Assembly: GCF_003131185.1 (NCBI RefSeq)
Contig: NZ_QFFU01000012.1
Span: 62,001-126,000, forward strand
Direction of reading: 5' to 3'
Origin: Pseudomonas ovata
Lineage (GTDB): Bacteria; Pseudomonadota; Gammaproteobacteria; Pseudomonadales; Pseudomonadaceae
Length of the DNA: 64,000 nucleotides
Positions 61,290 to 64,000 of the stretch are shown one piece after another. The translations under genes and the position numbers were made by a program. Numbering within the stretch: position 1 is the stretch's first letter; every line of letters begins with the position of its first letter. Below the pieces are notes generated by a model. It ran no database searches. It was not told the DNA's origin and saw only the letters and a program-made list of their open reading frames with translations.

Positions 61290-63340
61290 GTGCTCAAGAT
61301 TTTCTGGTCGAACTGGGCACCGAAGAGCTGCCGCCCAAGACCCTGGGCAGCCTGGCCGAAGCCTTTCGTGCCGGCATCGAGAAGGGCCTGCAAGGCGCCG
61401 GCCTGACCTACACCGCCAGCCAGGTGTATGCCGCACCGCGCCGCCTGGCCGTGCTGGTGACCGGTCTGGCCGACCAGCAGCCTGACCGCAGCGTGACCCT
61501 CGACGGTCCGCCACGCCAGGCCGCGTTCGATGCCGAGGGCAACCCGACCCAGGCCGCCCTGGGCTTTGCCAAGAAGTGTGGTGTCGACCTGGCCGAAATC
61601 GACCAGAGCGGCCCCAAGCTGCGTTTTGTGCAGAGCATTGCCGGCAAGCCGACCCCGTCGCTGCTGCCGACCATTGTCGAAGACTCGCTCAACGACCTGC
61701 CAATCGCCAAGCGCATGCGCTGGGCGGCGCGCAAGGAAGAGTTCGTGCGTCCGACCCAGTGGCTGGTCATGCTGTTCGGCGACCAGGTCATCGATTGCAC
61801 GATCCTGGCCCAGACCTCGGGCCGTCACTCGCGTGGCCACCGCTTCCATCACCCTGAAGACGTGCGCATCAGCTCGCCGGCCGGTTACCTGACCGACCTG
61901 CGCGCCGCGCATGTGCTGGCCGATGCCAACGAGCGCCGGCAGATCATCGCCAAGCGCGTCGACGAACTGGCCGCCCAGCACCAGGGCACCGCCATCGTGC
62001 CGCCCGAGTTGCTCGATGAGGTGACCGGCCTGGTCGAATGGCCGGTGCCGCTGGTGTGCTCTTTCGAGGAGCGCTTCCTGGAAGTGCCGCAGGAAGCCCT
62101 GATCACCACCATGCAGGACAACCAGAAGTACTTCTGCCTGCTGGACGCCGAGGGCAAGCTGCTGCCGCGCTTCATCACCGTGGCCAACATCGAGAGCAAG
62201 GACCCGGCGCAGATCGTCTCGGGTAACGAGAAAGTCGTGCGTCCGCGCCTGACCGACGCCGAGTTCTTCTTCAAGCAGGACAAGAAGCAGAAGCTCGAAA
62301 GCTTCAACGAGCGCCTCAAGAACGTCGTGTTCCAGGCCCAGTTGGGCAGCGTGTTCGACAAGGCCGAGCGCGTTTCGACCCTGGCGGCCTACATCGCGCC
62401 ACGCATCGGCGGCGACGCCGGGCGTGCCGCACGGGCCGGCCTGCTGTCCAAGTGCGACCTGTCGACCGAGATGGTCGGCGAATTCCCTGAAATGCAGGGC
62501 ATCGCCGGTTACTACTACGCCAAGGCCGACGGCGAACCTGAAGATGTCGCCCTGGCGCTGAACGAGCAGTACATGCCGCGCGGTGCCGGCGCCGAACTGC
62601 CGACCACCGTTACCGGTGCCGCCGTGGCCATCGCCGACAAGCTCGACACCCTGGTGGGCATCTTCGGCATCGGCATGCTGCCCACCGGCAGCAAGGACCC
62701 CTACGCGCTGCGTCGTGCAGCACTGGGCATCCTGCGCATCCTGATCGACAAGAAGTACGACCTCAACCTGGTCGAGACCGTGAAGTTCGCGGTCACGCTG
62801 TTCGGCGCCAAGGTCAAGGCTGCCGGCTTGGCCGACCAGGTGCTGGAATTCATCTTCGACCGCCTGCGTGCACGCTACGAAGACGAAGGCATCGACGTGG
62901 CCGTGTACCTCTCGGTGCGTGCGCTGCAGCCGGCCTCGGCACTGGACTTCGACCAGCGCGTGCAGGCCGTGCAGGCCTTCCGTGCCCTGCCACAGGCGGC
63001 GGCCCTGGCCGCCGTGAACAAGCGCGTCTCGAACCTGCTGGCCAAGGCCGAGGGCAAGGTTGCCCAGACCGTCGAGCCCAAGTACTTCGACAACGCCAGC
63101 GAGTTCTCGCTGTATTCGGCCGTGCAACAGGCCGACCACGCCGTGCAGCCACTGGCCGCCGAGCGCAAGTACACCGAGTCGCTGGCGCGTCTGGCCAGCC
63201 TGCGCGAGCCGGTCGATGCCTTCTTCGCTGCGGTGATGGTCAACGCCGAGGACGCCAACGTACGGGCCAACCGCTATGCGCTGCTGGCACGTCTGCGCGG
63301 GCTGTTCCTGGGCGTGGCCGACATCTCGTTGCTGGGCTGA
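61286..63340 (+). CDS. glyS: Glycyl-tRNA synthetase beta subunit
   Basis: 684-residue subunit for tRNA binding. Starts SAQDFLVELGTEELPPKTL, contains the HD-like mid-part and PTGSKDPYALRRAALGILRIL near residue 470, and ends with an anticodon-binding domain. Translationally coupled to glyQ (ATGA). Ends 10 bp before gmhB. Confidence 0.97.
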   Translation: MSAQDFLVELGTEELPPKTLGSLAEAFRAGIEKGLQGAGLTYTASQVYAAPRRLAVLVTGLADQQPDRSVTLDGPPRQAAFDAEGNPTQAALGFAKKCGVDLAEIDQSGPKLRFVQSIAGKPTPSLLPTIVEDSLNDLPIAKRMRWAARKEEFVRPTQWLVMLFGDQVIDCTILAQTSGRHSRGHRFHHPEDVRISSPAGYLTDLRAAHVLADANERRQIIAKRVDELAAQHQGTAIVPPELLDEVTGLVEWPVPLVCSFEERFLEVPQEALITTMQDNQKYFCLLDAEGKLLPRFITVANIESKDPAQIVSGNEKVVRPRLTDAEFFFKQDKKQKLESFNERLKNVVFQAQLGSVFDKAERVSTLAAYIAPRIGGDAGRAARAGLLSKCDLSTEMVGEFPEMQGIAGYYYAKADGEPEDVALALNEQYMPRGAGAELPTTVTGAAVAIADKLDTLVGIFGIGMLPTGSKDPYALRRAALGILRILIDKKYDLNLVETVKFAVTLFGAKVKAAGLADQVLEFIFDRLRARYEDEGIDVAVYLSVRALQPASALDFDQRVQAVQAFRALPQAAALAAVNKRVSNLLAKAEGKVAQTVEPKYFDNASEFSLYSAVQQADHAVQPLAAERKYTESLARLASLREPVDAFFAAVMVNAEDANVRANRYALLARLRGLFLGVADISLLG

Positions 63341-63350
63341 GGGGTAGAGC

Positions 63351-63893
63351 GTGAAGCTGCTGATTCTCGATCGGGACGGGGTGATCAACCATGACTCCGA
63401 CGCCTACATCAAGTCGCTGGAGGAGTGGATTCCCATTCCCGGCTCCATCGAGGCCATCGCAGCATTGAGCAAGGCAGGCTGGACGGTGGCTGTGGCCACC
63501 AACCAGTCCGGCATTGCCCGAGGTTATTACGACCTGGCCACCCTGGACGCCATGCATGCGCAGTTGTGCATGTTAGTGGCGGAGCAGGGTGGCGAGGTGG
63601 GTCTGATCGTTTATTGTCCACACGGCCCCGATGCCGGCTGCGACTGCCGCAAGCCGCTGCCGGGCATGCTGCAGACCATCGCCCGGCATTACCACACCGA
63701 CCTTGCCGGTGTATGGTTTGTGGGTGACAGCCCCGGCGACCTGCAGGCGGCGCTGGCCGTCGAGGCGCAGCCGGTGCTGGTGCTGACCGGCAAAGGTCGC
63801 CGGACAATGGACCGCCAGGTACCGGCCGGGACGCTGATCTTCGAAGATCTGGCGGCCATTGCCGAAGAACTTATCCACAACCGTCACCGGTAA
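63351..63893 (+). CDS. gmhB: D-glycero-beta-D-manno-heptose 1,7-bisphosphate 7-phosphatase
   Basis: 180-residue HAD phosphatase of heptose synthesis for LPS core. DxD motif D7-x-D9 in LLILDRDGVINHD, TNQSGIARGYY for motif II, and the zinc-binding loop C89-x-H91, C97-x-C99 (CPHGPDAGCDC). GTG start, 10 bp after glyS. A perfect DnaA-box sequence (63871-63879) is inside its 3' end. Confidence 0.95.
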   Translation: MKLLILDRDGVINHDSDAYIKSLEEWIPIPGSIEAIAALSKAGWTVAVATNQSGIARGYYDLATLDAMHAQLCMLVAEQGGEVGLIVYCPHGPDAGCDCRKPLPGMLQTIARHYHTDLAGVWFVGDSPGDLQAALAVEAQPVLVLTGKGRRTMDRQVPAGTLIFEDLAAIAEELIHNRHR

Positions 63894-63958
63894 CGCCCTG
63901 ACCGGCGAACTCCGGGCACGGGCCATCAACGGGCGCACGCCCCTAGGTAAAAGCAGGC

Positions 63959-64000
63959 ATGTCGATCATCCGGACGCTCAGAATCTCTATCTTTTACCTG
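63959..64000 (+). CDS. Start of a 1-acylglycerol-3-phosphate acyltransferase-like gene (partial)
   Basis: Only 14 codons are in the window: MSIIRTLRISIFYL. This resembles the N-terminal membrane anchor of the PlsC-like acyltransferase that follows gmhB in Pseudomonas. AAAGCAGG lies before ATG. Identification rests on position and a short hydrophobic start. Confidence 0.6.
   Translation, partial: MSIIRTLRISIFYL

Noticed and set aside
61199..63388. A 729-codon minus-strand open frame antisense to glyS
   Set aside because: Long frames opposite GC-rich genes are common; it has no recognisable domain, while glyS is complete.

Overview
The window is a Pseudomonas chromosome segment, most likely from the P. 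putida group. Gene content and order match the origin-proximal part of Pseudomonas genomes: znuABC/zur, katE, metNIQ, the coxBA-ctaG-coxC cytochrome c oxidase cluster, a SulP/carbonic anhydrase pair, prlC, trpI/trpBA, betC, hemF-aroE, qor, tsaC-dprA, def-fmt-rsmB-trkA, tag, glyQS, gmhB and the start of a plsC-like gene. The DNA is GC-rich and carries the palindromic REP-like repeats typical of this group. I saw no rRNA, tRNA, CRISPR array or prophage.

Layout: 1-3660 holds zinc uptake under Zur, plus a small lipoprotein. 3861-6011 is a large catalase. 6350-8860 is the D-methionine ABC importer. 8938-9454 is a RelE/RelB-type toxin-antitoxin pair. 9565-17269 is the caa3/aa3-type cytochrome oxidase operon with its heme A and copper assembly genes; cyoE, usually found between ctaA and the SCO gene, is missing. 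17690-22131 holds a conserved hypothetical, a SulP transporter next to a beta-carbonic anhydrase, and a radical SAM gene with a LexA box. 22228-23400 holds three tandem, related small acidic ORFs of unknown function. 23451-33191 is metabolic and stress housekeeping (prlC, gamma-carbonic anhydrase, HAD phosphatase, OsmC, dodecin, DUF883, two DUF1161 paralogs). 33326-35361 is trpBA with divergent trpI.

36178-40461 is an AT-richer accessory patch. An intact IS66-family element (36835-38853, matched terminal inverted repeats, perfect 8-bp target duplication) splits a gene for a secreted protein of about 290 residues, and an orphan 226-residue ORF lies beside it. 40462-47632 holds an SPFH protein and a choline-O-sulfate use module (LysR, BetC, ChoX-like binding protein, second SulP transporter). 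47837-64000 is conserved origin-flanking housekeeping.

Non-coding features stand out. Five copies of a palindromic element share identical outer arms and hold one to three copies of an internal 32-bp unit. A 121-bp tandem repeat separates coxB from coxA. A 23-bp minisatellite of six units lies at 30995-31132. A 139-bp MITE-like element sits 33 bp upstream of qor. Three genes end on a TAG that belongs to a REP-like repeat. All family assignments come from reading motifs; no database search was run.
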